A stretch of 64,000 bases of DNA, taken from NCBI GenBank assembly GCA_902565895.1, contig CACFGV010000006.1, positions 1-64,000 of the forward strand. The letters are read 5' to 3'. The DNA is from K189A clade bacterium. Its GTDB lineage: Bacteria; Pseudomonadota; Gammaproteobacteria; Pseudomonadales; Azotimanducaceae. Positions 8,859 to 17,606 of the stretch are shown here, in pieces (the first letter of the stretch is position 1; every line of letters begins with the position of its first letter). The translations under genes were made by a program, and so were the position numbers. The notes beneath the pieces are model-generated. The model had not been told where the DNA came from. It ran no database searches and was given only the letters and a program-made list of their open reading frames with translations.

Positions 8859-8894
8859 GCTGTGCTCCTGTCCGGCGACGATGTCTGTGACGGA

Positions 8895-10361
8895 TTAATT
8901 GGTTGGGGCCGTCGCTGCCGAGTCATCTTGGGCCGCGGAGTTGCGTTCCTTGATGATCTGCAGATTTGCTTCGTGGCTTTCGCGATCAATACGATACATC
9001 AGAATACACGCCACAGCGCTCAGACAGACCGTGCAGTAAATGGGTAAGAAAAACACGGCTTGGGTGAAACGGTGTTCGTCGGTGAAATCGGCGACATTGG
9101 TTATCGAATCGAAACCCACCGCAGACACGATAACGCCAGCGAAAATAATTCCCGATGCCGAGACGAATTTGCCAGCGAAGTTGCGAGTGGCAAAGAATAG
9201 GCCTTCGGATCGTCGATTAGTATGGGTTTCGCTGTCTTCAACGACATCCGCCATCATGGAATCCAACATCACCGCAGAAATGATGCCAAAGACCACTTCG
9301 GTAAAAATGAACGCCGTATAGATGGCAATGCTTGCAACGGAGCCAAACTCAGGCCAAACGCCTGTAAGCACGCAAATATAAGGAATGGGGTACAACACCA
9401 CCCGCGCCACCTGCATGACGATAGCGGCGGCTTTTTTACCAAAACGCACGCCGATGGCTGGAGCCAGTAGGCCTGCAGCCAAGGGTGAGAACAATACGGC
9501 GTAAGCAGTTATGGCGATCTCGTAGCCAGTGAACTCAAAGAAGTAGGTGACGTTGTACAGGTATAAGGCCGCGCCCAGACCGGCAGCGCTGCCCATAAAT
9601 AGGCCGTAACTAAACAGCGCGGCAAAGTTGCGGTTCTTAAGAGAGCGGTAGATTTGTTTGAACTCGCTCCCCAACTCACTGAGTTTGAAGGTTTCGGTTG
9701 GTTGGGGTAGCTGGGCTGCAGCGCGTTGGGTTCCTAGTGATGAAACGATGATGGTCAGGGCGATAATGATTGCACCTACTGTGCCGTAGATGGCATACCC
9801 GGTGGCCGAGGCAACACCGTAGGTGCCAATCCAAAACGTAAAGTTGATGGCGTGAAAACCGTTGCCGCCAGTCCAGCCGAAAAAGTGCCGCAGCGCCAAC
9901 CAACGATTGCGCTGGTCATAGTTTTTCTCAAGATCGGGTAGCAATGCAGTAGAGGGCACTTCGAACAAAGTAGTACCGGTTCTTATAAGCAGCGCTAAAA
10001 ACAAAATGTAAAAGAAAGCCGCTTCGCCGCTGACATCAATTACGGGGTTAAACAGACCATAAAAACTGCCAGGTAAGATCAATAAGGCGGCATACATGAA
10101 GGGGTGTCGGCGACCCAGTTTGGAACGTGTTTTGTCGGACCAATGTCCCAGCAGTGGATCAGAGACGGCGTCCCAGATCATGGCGATTGCAAGAGCAGAA
10201 CTTGCCAGATAACCCGGCACTCCAAGACATTGGTTTGCGAAGATCAGCAGCAGATATCCAAAGGCATTGTCCTTAATGCCGTAGGCTATCGATGCTGAGC
10301 CATAAAACCAGAAGATGGGCCGCTCTTTAAGCGCGACGCCTGTGTGTGCTGCATCAGCCAT
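8895..10361 (-). CDS. MFS transporter, GPH (glycoside-pentoside-hexuronide:cation) type
   Basis: A 488-residue transporter with 12 hydrophobic segments and the MFS_2/GPH signature WDAVSDPLLGHWSDKTRSKLGRRHPFMY in loop 2-3, which carries the cation-coupling Asp and the basic turn. A second matching loop includes MMADVVEDSETHTNRRSEGLFFATRNF. GPH carriers usually move sugars with H+ or Na+; in lipid-degrading gammaproteobacteria similar paralogues have unknown cargo. It lies 36 bases upstream of the LLM gene on the same strand, so the two are probably one unit. Confidence 0.9.
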   Translation of the reverse strand: MADAAHTGVALKERPIFWFYGSASIAYGIKDNAFGYLLLIFANQCLGVPGYLASSALAIAMIWDAVSDPLLGHWSDKTRSKLGRRHPFMYAALLILPGSFYGLFNPVIDVSGEAAFFYILFLALLIRTGTTLFEVPSTALLPDLEKNYDQRNRWLALRHFFGWTGGNGFHAINFTFWIGTYGVASATGYAIYGTVGAIIIALTIIVSSLGTQRAAAQLPQPTETFKLSELGSEFKQIYRSLKNRNFAALFSYGLFMGSAAGLGAALYLYNVTYFFEFTGYEIAITAYAVLFSPLAAGLLAPAIGVRFGKKAAAIVMQVARVVLYPIPYICVLTGVWPEFGSVASIAIYTAFIFTEVVFGIISAVMLDSMMADVVEDSETHTNRRSEGLFFATRNFAGKFVSASGIIFAGVIVSAVGFDSITNVADFTDEHRFTQAVFFLPIYCTVCLSAVACILMYRIDRESHEANLQIIKERNSAAQDDSAATAPTN

Positions 10362-10582
10362 AAGTCCTCCCCCCTCAAGCAGTTAGCCGTCGACGCGTAA
10401 CGCCATTTGTCAACCAAAGGTACACATAGACTGAGCGAATTCAAGAAGAATCGCAGGCGATAGTGAGTTTCAATGTTGGACATGTTGAGCAGTTTTGGGG
10501 GCTGGTCTATAGTTCAGCGGTCGGGGCTGGCAGAGATCCAAAGTCTTGAACGATTCAGTAGCAAGAACATGAGTTGGCGCCA

Positions 10583-11407
10583 ATGAGCGGTTACAGCACC
10601 CAGCAAGTTGCCGATTTGATCGGCATAAAGCCTGACAGAATTCGCCATTACGTTCGGCGTAAACTGCTTCGTCCGGCACGCAGCGAGCGCGGACATTACC
10701 GATTCTCCTTCCAAGATGTGGTGCTATTGCGCACCGCCAAAGGTATGACAGACGCCGCTATTTCCATACGCCAAACCAATCGTGCGTTGGCTAAATTGCA
10801 GACGGATTTAAAGAGCGTGTCCTCTCTCAGTTCGGTGCGCATATACGCCCACGGTAATGCGGTCGTTGTTCGTGAAGACGACAACGTGTGGGAAGTAGAA
10901 AGCGGTCAGATGACCATTGATTTCGGTATTCAAGCGCTGGCTGCAGACGTCGCGCAATTGGCTCGCGACAGCGCTGGTGGCGGGAAACCGCCAGAGCAAT
11001 TGGACTCCGACGAGTGGTACAACCTTGGGTTGGACCTTGAGGAGGTAGATCCAGAGCAGGCCCCTCATGCCTATAAACAGGCCGTGCGGTTGGATCCTGA
11101 AAATGCAGACGCCCACGTTAACCTCGGACGCCTATATCAATTGGCAGGCGACTTGCGGCTTGCGAGACATCATTACGAATGCGCCTTAGCTGTGCGTGTC
11201 GACCACGAGTTGGCGAACTACAACCTAGGCACAATCTTTGATGAGCTGGAGCAACGAGAGAGAGCCGCCGACTTTTATCAGCGCGCACCAGCGGTGCCAG
11301 ACGCTCATTACAACCTAGCACGCATTCGTGAGTTAGAAGGCGATGAGCTGAACGCTAAACGACACTTGCGGCAGTATCAGCGGTTGGTGGAGTTGGAACT
11401 GTTTTAA
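10583..11407 (+). CDS. MerR-type HTH fused to TPR repeats
   Basis: A 274-residue protein. Residues 1-65 form a MerR-like winged helix (STQQVADLIGIKPDRIRHYVRRKLL, then GHYRFSFQDVVLLRTAKGM). A linking segment of about 70 residues includes SVRIYAHGNAVVVRED. Residues 145-270 are TPR repeats (WYNLGLDLE, AYKQAVRLDPENADAHVNLGRLYQ, HYECALAVRVDHELANYNLG, AHYNLARIRELEGD). There is no metal- or effector-binding Cys set of classic MerR proteins. The combination suggests DNA binding controlled by protein contacts. ATG 10583 is preferred over the in-frame TTG at 10574. Confidence 0.82.
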   Translation: MSGYSTQQVADLIGIKPDRIRHYVRRKLLRPARSERGHYRFSFQDVVLLRTAKGMTDAAISIRQTNRALAKLQTDLKSVSSLSSVRIYAHGNAVVVREDDNVWEVESGQMTIDFGIQALAADVAQLARDSAGGGKPPEQLDSDEWYNLGLDLEEVDPEQAPHAYKQAVRLDPENADAHVNLGRLYQLAGDLRLARHHYECALAVRVDHELANYNLGTIFDELEQRERAADFYQRAPAVPDAHYNLARIRELEGDELNAKRHLRQYQRLVELELF

Positions 11408-11482
11408 AGACGGTTTTTATTAGTAGGACTTTGGTCAACGGATAATGCAGCGCAGCTGCCAGCGGACTCTTTTAGGTCGAAG

Positions 11483-11923
11483 TCAGTCTTCTTGCTTGCG
11501 TACGTACAATACCAACTCGTGGTGGACTAAATCGTAGCCGTGCTGCTCGGCGATCTTGTGTTGTAGTTTTTCGATCTCGTCGCTGATGAACTCAATAACT
11601 GCGCCGTTGTCTACGTCCACCATGTGGTCGTGATGAATTTCATTGGCAAGTTCGTATACCGCATGGCCGTCATCGAAATTATGCCGACTGACGATACCCG
11701 CCGACTCGAATTGCGTAAGCACCCGATAGACGGTGGCCAGCCCCACGGTGTCGTCGGAATTGATGAGTTGCTTATACACATCCTCCGCACTCATGTGTCT
11801 GGGCTCTGCGCGCTCTAATACCTCGAGAACCTTCAGTCTCGGCAATGTGACTTTCAGCCCCGCTTTCTTGAGATCAGATCCGACCACCGTAGTATCCTGG
11901 CTAACTAGAAACGAACTAATCAT
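11483..11923 (-). CDS. fur: Fur, ferric uptake regulator
   Basis: A 146-residue Fur repressor. LKKAGLKVTLPRLKVLEVL, HMSAEDVYKQL, VGLATVYRVLTQFESAGIVSRHNF and HHDHMVDVDNGAVIEF are in family order. The sensing histidines are present, but the structural zinc CxxC motif of the E. coli type is absent (VDVDNG in its place), as in Pseudomonas Fur, and the C terminus LVLYVRKQED also matches that type. ATG 11923 is chosen; the frame is open upstream but not conserved. The ACCGT-rich divergent region to 12015 shows no convincing Fur box by eye. Confidence 0.93.
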   Translation of the reverse strand: MISSFLVSQDTTVVGSDLKKAGLKVTLPRLKVLEVLERAEPRHMSAEDVYKQLINSDDTVGLATVYRVLTQFESAGIVSRHNFDDGHAVYELANEIHHDHMVDVDNGAVIEFISDEIEKLQHKIAEQHGYDLVHHELVLYVRKQED

Positions 11924-12014
11924 ACGCGGATTTAGCCACTTGAGGGCTGATTTTTGGCTTAGGAATATGCTCAAATTTAATCGCAACAGCAGTGCGAACA
12001 GGGGAGATTCAGCA

Positions 12015-12749
12015 ATGATTGAAGAACACATTGACATCCAAACCAAAGACGGCGCCATGAACACGTTCATCACGCGCCCAGATCAAGGCGGGCCGTTTCC
12101 GGTGATCATCTTTTTGATGGACGCACCAGGTAAACGCGAGGAACTGCACGATATGGCCCGGCGCATCGCGACCGTGGGTTACTACGTCATGTTGCCAAAC
12201 TTGTACTACCGTCAAGTTCGAGAATTCGTAGTGGGGCCAGATACCAGGGAAATCATGTTTGGCTACATGAACGCGCTAAGTAACGACATGGTTTGCGAAG
12301 ACGTGGGTGTGCTTATGGCACATGCGGCGCAGCAGGGGGACGCCGGCGAAGGCCCAGTGGGTACCTTGGGCTACTGTATGAGTGGACCGTTCGCATTTTC
12401 TGCCGCGGCCGCGTATCCCGAGCGTATCAAGGCCGCTGCTTCGTTATACGGCGTGCGCTTATGCGTCGATAAGCCAAGCTCGCCACATTTGCGTGCCGGC
12501 GAGGTACAGGGAGAGTTGTACTTTGCTTGTGCAGAAACTGACGATTGGGCACCGCCAGAAATGATTCAGGAACTCGGCGAGCACCTGGAAAAAGCAAATG
12601 TTCGCCATACGATCGAATGGTATCCGGGGACACAACATGGGTTTGCTTTTCCAGGACGGGGCGAAATTTATAACAAGGCCGCAGCGGAGCGGCACTGGTC
12701 TAGGTTATTTGCCTTGTTTGCGCGGAATTTGTTCCCCGCCACCAGTTGA
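12015..12749 (+). CDS. dienelactone hydrolase family protein
   Basis: A 244-residue alpha/beta hydrolase of the carboxymethylenebutenolidase family. The cysteine nucleophile is in GYCMSG (residues about 120-125), the acid in AETDDWAP and the His in GTQHGFAF. The N-terminal FLMDAPGKREELHDMARRIA is typical of the subgroup where the oxyanion region lacks the HGGG motif. ATG 12015 follows GGGGAGATTCAGCA, a strong ribosome site, although the frame is open far upstream across fur. Natural substrates are enol-lactones from aromatic catabolism, but many paralogues are general esterases. Confidence 0.88.
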   Translation: MIEEHIDIQTKDGAMNTFITRPDQGGPFPVIIFLMDAPGKREELHDMARRIATVGYYVMLPNLYYRQVREFVVGPDTREIMFGYMNALSNDMVCEDVGVLMAHAAQQGDAGEGPVGTLGYCMSGPFAFSAAAAYPERIKAAASLYGVRLCVDKPSSPHLRAGEVQGELYFACAETDDWAPPEMIQELGEHLEKANVRHTIEWYPGTQHGFAFPGRGEIYNKAAAERHWSRLFALFARNLFPATS

Positions 12750-12754
12750 GCAGC

Positions 12755-12850
12755 CAGTTGAGACGCGGGGATGACGCTTGTGGCCTCGAGTGGACAGTTG
12801 AAACGCGGGGATGGCCTATAGCGCCGTGTCGGTTTGCGGGGATGACTCCT
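12755..12850. repeat. cluster of GCGGGGATG repeat units
   Basis: Three G-rich units carry the core GCGGGGATG: two begin with CAGTTGARACGCGGGGATG at 12755 and 12795 (40-base spacing), and a third, shorter unit lies near 12835-12845. The core is the reverse complement of the CATCCCCGC core of the 67-base repeats at 17473-17606. They fill the gap between two convergent genes and look like dispersed REP-type elements. Confidence 0.7.
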
Positions 12851-12890
12851 CCGGTATGTATTGGCAACGGTTCTTGTCCTGTGGGTCACC

Positions 12891-13886
12891 CTATGTCGCG
12901 TTTGGTGACGGGGGCACTTGTAGTGCCTTCTCCGCCAAAAACTCTGGGTTGTACAACCTCGATTGATATTTGCCGCCGTCATCGCAGAGGATGGTCACAA
13001 TGGTATGGCCTGGCCCCATCTGCCGAGCGATCTTCACAGCCGCGGTTAAATTAATGCCAGAGCTGGAGCCAAAGAACCAACCATCTTGGCGCAACAAGTT
13101 GTAGCACATATCCACCATTTCTTGATCTGTGACCTGTACCGATTCATCGATTTCCGTGCCTGCTAGATTTTCGGTAACTCGAGAATTGCCGATGCCTTCG
13201 GTAATTGAGGGTCCTGGGGTCATTGTGGCCTCGCCGGTGGTGACCCAATTGTGCAGCGCGCTACCCATGGGGTCTGCTAATACCACACGGACATCGTTTG
13301 AGCTTTGCTTTAAGTAGCGCGAAACCCCAGCAAGCGTACCGCCGGTACCGACGGCGCAGGTAAAGACATCAACTTTGCCTTCGGTCTGTTGCCATATTTC
13401 CGGGCCGGTGGATTCAAAGTGCGCTTGTCGATTGGCGGTGTTGTCGAACTGATTCGCCCAAATAGCGTTGTCTAGTGTGGCCGCATAGCGTCCGGCTTGT
13501 TTTTGAAAATTCTCATCATTGGCGTATGGCACGGTAGGTACCACGCGCACATCTGCGCCTAAGGTGCGCAGCAGGTCGACTTTTTCTTTTGATTGGTTGT
13601 CGGGCATGTAGATCACGCACGCGTAGCCGCGGCTGTTGCAGACATGGGCGAGGCCGATACCGGTATTGCCTGCCGTGCCCTCAACAACGGTGCCGCCGGC
13701 CTTGAGTTCGCCAGAGCGCTCCGCGGCCTCGACCATCCATAGGGCAGCGCGGTCTTTTACTGAGCCGCCTGGATTCATAAATTCGGCTTTGCCAAGGATT
13801 TCGCAGCCTGTGGCCTTGGATAGACTCTCGATCTTGATCAGTGGTGTGTTGCCAATGGACCCGCTTAGACCTTGGAGGTACGTCAT
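12891..13886 (-). CDS. PLP-dependent cysteine synthase family protein
   Basis: A 331-residue fold-type II PLP enzyme. The Schiff-base lysine is in NPGGSVKDRAAL (about residue 42), the substrate loop in EGTAGNTGIGLA, the phosphate-binding glycines in GTGGTLAG and the late SSSGIN. O-acetylserine sulfhydrylases (cysteine synthase) and cystathionine beta-synthases share these motifs; this one lacks a CBS domain. It is longer than typical CysM/CysK and may belong to the CysK2-like group. The start ATG 13886 has AGGAG-like sequence upstream. Confidence 0.9.
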   Translation of the reverse strand: MTYLQGLSGSIGNTPLIKIESLSKATGCEILGKAEFMNPGGSVKDRAALWMVEAAERSGELKAGGTVVEGTAGNTGIGLAHVCNSRGYACVIYMPDNQSKEKVDLLRTLGADVRVVPTVPYANDENFQKQAGRYAATLDNAIWANQFDNTANRQAHFESTGPEIWQQTEGKVDVFTCAVGTGGTLAGVSRYLKQSSNDVRVVLADPMGSALHNWVTTGEATMTPGPSITEGIGNSRVTENLAGTEIDESVQVTDQEMVDMCYNLLRQDGWFFGSSSGINLTAAVKIARQMGPGHTIVTILCDDGGKYQSRLYNPEFLAEKALQVPPSPNAT

Positions 13887-14008
13887 AGAGAACTCCTGTA
13901 GATGCGACGGATTCTAAGGGGCGGTTGCTGGGTGGGCAAATAACCCAGGTTAGCCTTTTGTGTTAGGGGTCGGTTAACCTTGGGAAAGACACAACGGGAC
14001 GTCAAAGG

Positions 14009-15169
14009 ATGAGTGAAAAATTACTAGCGGCCGCAACGGAGCATGGCCTGGTGGTAGACCAGGTAGGCAAATTACTAGCACGGGTGCGCAAGGAAGTGGA
14101 CGACGGATTGTTACCGGCTGCACAGGTGGCGCTGGCGAAAGACGGCGAAGTGGTCTTTCAGGCCTCTTATGGCAGTGCTAGGGACGATTCGCTGACCTGC
14201 ATTTTTTCTGCGACCAAGGCGGTTACCTCAGCAGCAGCGTGGTTGTTGATGCAAGCGGGTGAGTTGTCGGAGGGAGAACGGGTTGCCGACATCATTCCCG
14301 AATTTGCTGCCAACGAGAAAGATCAGATAACTGTAGCCCAGCTATTCACCCACACCGCAGGTTTCCCGAGTGCGCCTTTTGCCCCTTTAGAGTGGGACGA
14401 CCGTGACGCTCGACTCGGTCGCTTTGCGCGATGGCGACTAAACTGGCAGCCGGGCAGTAAATTTGAATATCACGCTTCGTCGTCCATGTACGTGATCGCT
14501 GAACTGATAGAGCGGCGCAGTGGCATGGGTTATCGGGAGTTTGTTCGCAAGCGTGTGCTCGAGCCTTTGGGGTTAAAAAATTTATTTGTTGGGCTGCCAG
14601 AACACGAGAACGCCAGAGCGTTGCCTTGTGAACACGTGGGCGACGCCCTGACCCCAGAAGATTATAAGAAGTTAGGTGTACCGGTACCGCCGGTCACTGA
14701 GGTCACCGAAGAAGCGATTTTGGCGTTTAATCGGCCAGATGTGCGTGCCGTCGGTGTTCCTGGTGGTGGCGGCTTTGCCACGGCTGAAGACTTGGCGTTG
14801 TTCCATCAAGCGCTACTGCATGGCGGTTTGCCAGGCACAGACGAACTTTGGTCAAAAGACACGCGGCAGGACGTACGGCGTATTCGATCTGGTGATTTGA
14901 CGGACATGATGTTTAAGAGGCCGGCGAATCGGGCACTTGGTCTGATAATTAGTGGTGATGATTCACGCAACTTTCGTGGTTTTGGTAAAACTAATTCGCC
15001 CTTGGCTTTTGGCCACAACGGCGCAGGCGGCCAGCTTGCCTGGGCTGACCCAGCAACGGGGTTGTCGCTCGGCTACGTCACTCCAGGGCACGACCGTAAT
15101 AGTATTCGCCAAGGTAGCCGTGGTGTCGCTATCAGCAGTATTGCAGCCCAATGTGCACCGCAGTTGTAG
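14009..15169 (+). CDS. serine hydrolase, class C beta-lactamase-like fold
   Basis: A 386-residue beta-lactamase/EstB-type hydrolase. The SxxK nucleophile motif is FSATKAV (about residue 68), the Tyr motif is YHASSSMY, and the third motif is FGHNGAGG near the C terminus. No signal peptide is visible, so it acts in the cytosol, which favours an esterase over a lactamase. It begins a three-gene cassette with the M20 amidohydrolase (31 bases later) and the 6PGDH-like gene. Confidence 0.9.
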   Translation: MSEKLLAAATEHGLVVDQVGKLLARVRKEVDDGLLPAAQVALAKDGEVVFQASYGSARDDSLTCIFSATKAVTSAAAWLLMQAGELSEGERVADIIPEFAANEKDQITVAQLFTHTAGFPSAPFAPLEWDDRDARLGRFARWRLNWQPGSKFEYHASSSMYVIAELIERRSGMGYREFVRKRVLEPLGLKNLFVGLPEHENARALPCEHVGDALTPEDYKKLGVPVPPVTEVTEEAILAFNRPDVRAVGVPGGGGFATAEDLALFHQALLHGGLPGTDELWSKDTRQDVRRIRSGDLTDMMFKRPANRALGLIISGDDSRNFRGFGKTNSPLAFGHNGAGGQLAWADPATGLSLGYVTPGHDRNSIRQGSRGVAISSIAAQCAPQL

Positions 15170-15200
15170 CCGCAACCGACAAATGACTTGGGAGTTCAAA

Positions 15201-16625
15201 ATGCTTAGAACCAAGTCGTGGATGCTCGGTTTGCTGCTGATTACTTTTACAGGGCCGGTGGCGCACGCAGTAGACGTCTTGGACTATGTTGAAGGCGAGC
15301 GCGAGGCGTCCGTTGTGGTTGCTGACACCCTATGGGAGATTGCGGAGCTGGGCTATCTAGAAGAAAAGAGCAGTAAGACGCTGCAAAATTATTTGGCAGA
15401 ACGGGAGTTCATCATTGAATCGAGCGTTGCGGATATTCCTACCGCCTTCGTGGCGCGATACGGCAGCGGTGGACCAACCATAGCGCTGTTGGCGGAATTT
15501 GACGCGCTCCCCGGTCTTAACCAAGCCGCCGTACCGGAGCGTTTGGTCGAGAAACGAGGCGCATCCGGACACGCTTGTGGCCATCATTTATTTGGCGCAG
15601 CCTCAGTTGCAGCTGCCAGTGCGTTAGCCGCTTGGCTTGACGCAACGGGCGTAGAGGCGACCATTAAATTAGTCGGCACACCGGCTGAAGAAGGTGGATC
15701 GGGCAAAGTGTACTTAGCCCGAGCTGGTGTATTCGACGATGTAGATGTGGTCTTGCATTGGCACCCTAGTGACCGCAATTCAGCATCGCCGTCGACCTCA
15801 ACTGCAAACAAGTCCGGTCGCTTTACCTTTAAAGGTCGGGCTGCTCATGCAGCCTCGGCACCTCACCGTGGCCGATCCGCCTTAGATGGTGTCGAAGCGA
15901 TGAATTACATGGTTAACCTCATGCGTGAGCACGTTCCGCAGATGGCACGCATCCACTATGTCATTACCGACGGCGGCGATGCGCCAAATATCGTGCCCGA
16001 GGAAGCTCAAGTCTATTACTACGTAAGACATCCTCAAGCGTCCAAGGTCGTAACCCTGTTTGAGCGTGTAGTTAAAGCTGCTGAAGCTGCGGCAATGGGT
16101 ACCGAGACTGAAATGTCCTTCGAAGTCATGCACGGCAATTATCCGGTCATGCCGAACCACACCTTGGCGCGACTCGTGCACGACAACCTAGAGGATCTAG
16201 GTGGCATTAAATACAACGCCGCCGAACAGCAGTTTGCACAAACCATTCAGAAAAGTTTTTTCGACGGACATTTGCCACTAGGTTCGGAGCGCTATATTCA
16301 GCCTTATATGTTCCGTCAAGGAATGGGGTCTACCGATGTAGGGGATGTGAGTTGGTTGGTGCCCACTGTTGGGTTCACCACCGCAACATGGGTTCCTGGA
16401 ACGTCGGCCCACAGTTGGCAGGCAGTAGCTGCGGGTGGCATGTCCATTGGCCACAAAGGGATGCATCTAGCGACCAAGCTGCTGGCAAAGACCGCAGTGG
16501 ATCTTATTCAGAATCAGCAGCTTATCGCCGAGGCAACCGCCGAACTGAAACAATCCCGAGGGTTCGATTTCCGTTATACGGCGTTGTTGGGTGATCGTCA
16601 GCCGCCACTGGACTATCGGCGCTAG
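15201..16625 (+). CDS. M20-family amidohydrolase, exported (AbgB-like)
   Basis: A 474-residue zinc amidohydrolase with a signal peptide (MLRTKSWMLGLLLITF...AHAV). Metal ligands are seen in GHACGHHLFG and in the GTPAEEGGSGK acidic motif; HWHP follows. The length and motifs match the AbgB/HipO group that cleaves aminoacyl or p-aminobenzoyl-glutamate amides. The frame is open far upstream inside the preceding gene, but ATG 15201 follows GGGAG at correct spacing and begins the signal peptide. The 3' gene follows after three bases. Confidence 0.88.
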   Translation: MLRTKSWMLGLLLITFTGPVAHAVDVLDYVEGEREASVVVADTLWEIAELGYLEEKSSKTLQNYLAEREFIIESSVADIPTAFVARYGSGGPTIALLAEFDALPGLNQAAVPERLVEKRGASGHACGHHLFGAASVAAASALAAWLDATGVEATIKLVGTPAEEGGSGKVYLARAGVFDDVDVVLHWHPSDRNSASPSTSTANKSGRFTFKGRAAHAASAPHRGRSALDGVEAMNYMVNLMREHVPQMARIHYVITDGGDAPNIVPEEAQVYYYVRHPQASKVVTLFERVVKAAEAAAMGTETEMSFEVMHGNYPVMPNHTLARLVHDNLEDLGGIKYNAAEQQFAQTIQKSFFDGHLPLGSERYIQPYMFRQGMGSTDVGDVSWLVPTVGFTTATWVPGTSAHSWQAVAAGGMSIGHKGMHLATKLLAKTAVDLIQNQQLIAEATAELKQSRGFDFRYTALLGDRQPPLDYRR

Positions 16626-16628
16626 ACT

Positions 16629-17471
16629 ATGCGCGTCGGTGTTTTGCACCCAGGGGAGATGGGAGCCAGCGTTGCGGCAAGTTTGTTGGTGAACGGTCAC
16701 GAGGTGGGTTGGTGTAGTGCTGGGCGTAGTCAACAGAGCCGTGATCGCGCAGTGGACCTTCAAGAATTTAAGCATTTTGAAGATCTCGTGGCCTGGGCCG
16801 AGCTGCTTGTTAGCGTCTGTCCGCCGGCTGGGGCGTTGGAGTTGGCTCAGTCCGTACACGCCTGCGCTTTTGAGGGCCTGTATCTGGATGCGAACGCCAT
16901 TGCACCCACCACCGCTAGGGAGATATCCCAGTTGTTTGGCGCAGCCTACGTGGACGGCGGCATCATAGGACCGCCAGCCTGGAAAGCAGATACGACTAGG
17001 TTGTACGTCTCAGGTCGTCACGCCAGTGCTGTTGCGACGCTATTCAGCGAGGGCGTTTTAAATGCGGTAGCAATGGCACATACCGAGGGCAGCGAGGTGG
17101 CGGCATCTGCATTGAAAATGGCATATGCGGCGTATAGCAAGGGCCACTCGGCATTGCTGCTAGCGGCCAATGCGCTGGCGTACAACAGCGGCGTTTTGCA
17201 GACGCTGCACGATGAGTGGAACTTATCCATGCCTGGTATGGTGAAACGCAGTGAGGCCACCGCCCAGGCAATATCACCGAAAGCCTGGCGCTTTGTTGGC
17301 GAGATGGAGCAAATCAGTGCGACCTTCAATGACCAAGCTTTGCCAGGAGACTTTCATGCTGGCGCGGCGCAGTTGTATGCGCAGTTGAGTGAATTCAAGG
17401 ACCAGCCACCGGCCAGTCTCTTTGCGCTGCTGGAGGCGCTGAATTTATCCAGTGACGGTTTCAGTCGATAG
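16629..17471 (+). CDS. NAD(P)-binding 6-phosphogluconate dehydrogenase-like protein
   Basis: A 280-residue protein of the beta-hydroxyacid dehydrogenase superfamily. The Rossmann motif is VGVLHPGEMGASVAASL, and DGGIIGPPAW matches the substrate-binding segment. The C-terminal part (SALKMAYAAYSKGHSALLLAAN) resembles the DUF1932 domain often found with this fold. The key lysine is likely in the SALKMAYAAYSKG helix. It starts three bases after the amidohydrolase stop. The substrate is unknown. Confidence 0.85.
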   Translation: MRVGVLHPGEMGASVAASLLVNGHEVGWCSAGRSQQSRDRAVDLQEFKHFEDLVAWAELLVSVCPPAGALELAQSVHACAFEGLYLDANAIAPTTAREISQLFGAAYVDGGIIGPPAWKADTTRLYVSGRHASAVATLFSEGVLNAVAMAHTEGSEVAASALKMAYAAYSKGHSALLLAANALAYNSGVLQTLHDEWNLSMPGMVKRSEATAQAISPKAWRFVGEMEQISATFNDQALPGDFHAGAAQLYAQLSEFKDQPPASLFALLEALNLSSDGFSR

Positions 17472-17472
17472 C

Positions 17473-17606
17473 ACCGCATCAAGCCAGTCATCCCCGCGCT
17501 TCATCTGCTGACTCAAACGGTGGCGGGTCAGTCGACAATACCGCATCAAGCCAGTCATCCCCGCGCTTCATCTTCTGACTCAAATGGTGGCGGGGATCAA
17601 GTCAAC
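17473..17606. repeat. two tandem 67-base REP-like units
   Basis: Copies start at 17473 and 17540, each with ACCGCATCAAGCCAGTCATC. The first 54 bases differ at two positions. The second copy has perfect 8-base arms, ATCCCCGC and GCGGGGAT, separated by about 28 bases; in the first copy the right arm is cut short. The last bases of copy two overlap the stop codon of the phosphatase gene (17597-17599). Confidence 0.85.

Noticed and set aside
11733-12014. N-terminal extension of the dienelactone hydrolase
   Set aside because: The extra residues are antisense to fur and unlike the family; a strong ribosome site precedes ATG 12015.
11924-12014. Fur box in the fur/dienelactone hydrolase gap
   Set aside because: No stretch matches the GATAATGAT-type repeat at a convincing level.
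12891-13886. Cystathionine beta-synthase assignment
   Set aside because: There is no CBS domain or haem-binding N terminus, so cysteine synthase family is the safer name.
14952-15200. N-terminal extension of the M20 amidohydrolase
   Set aside because: It lies inside the serine hydrolase gene in another frame and would bury the signal peptide.
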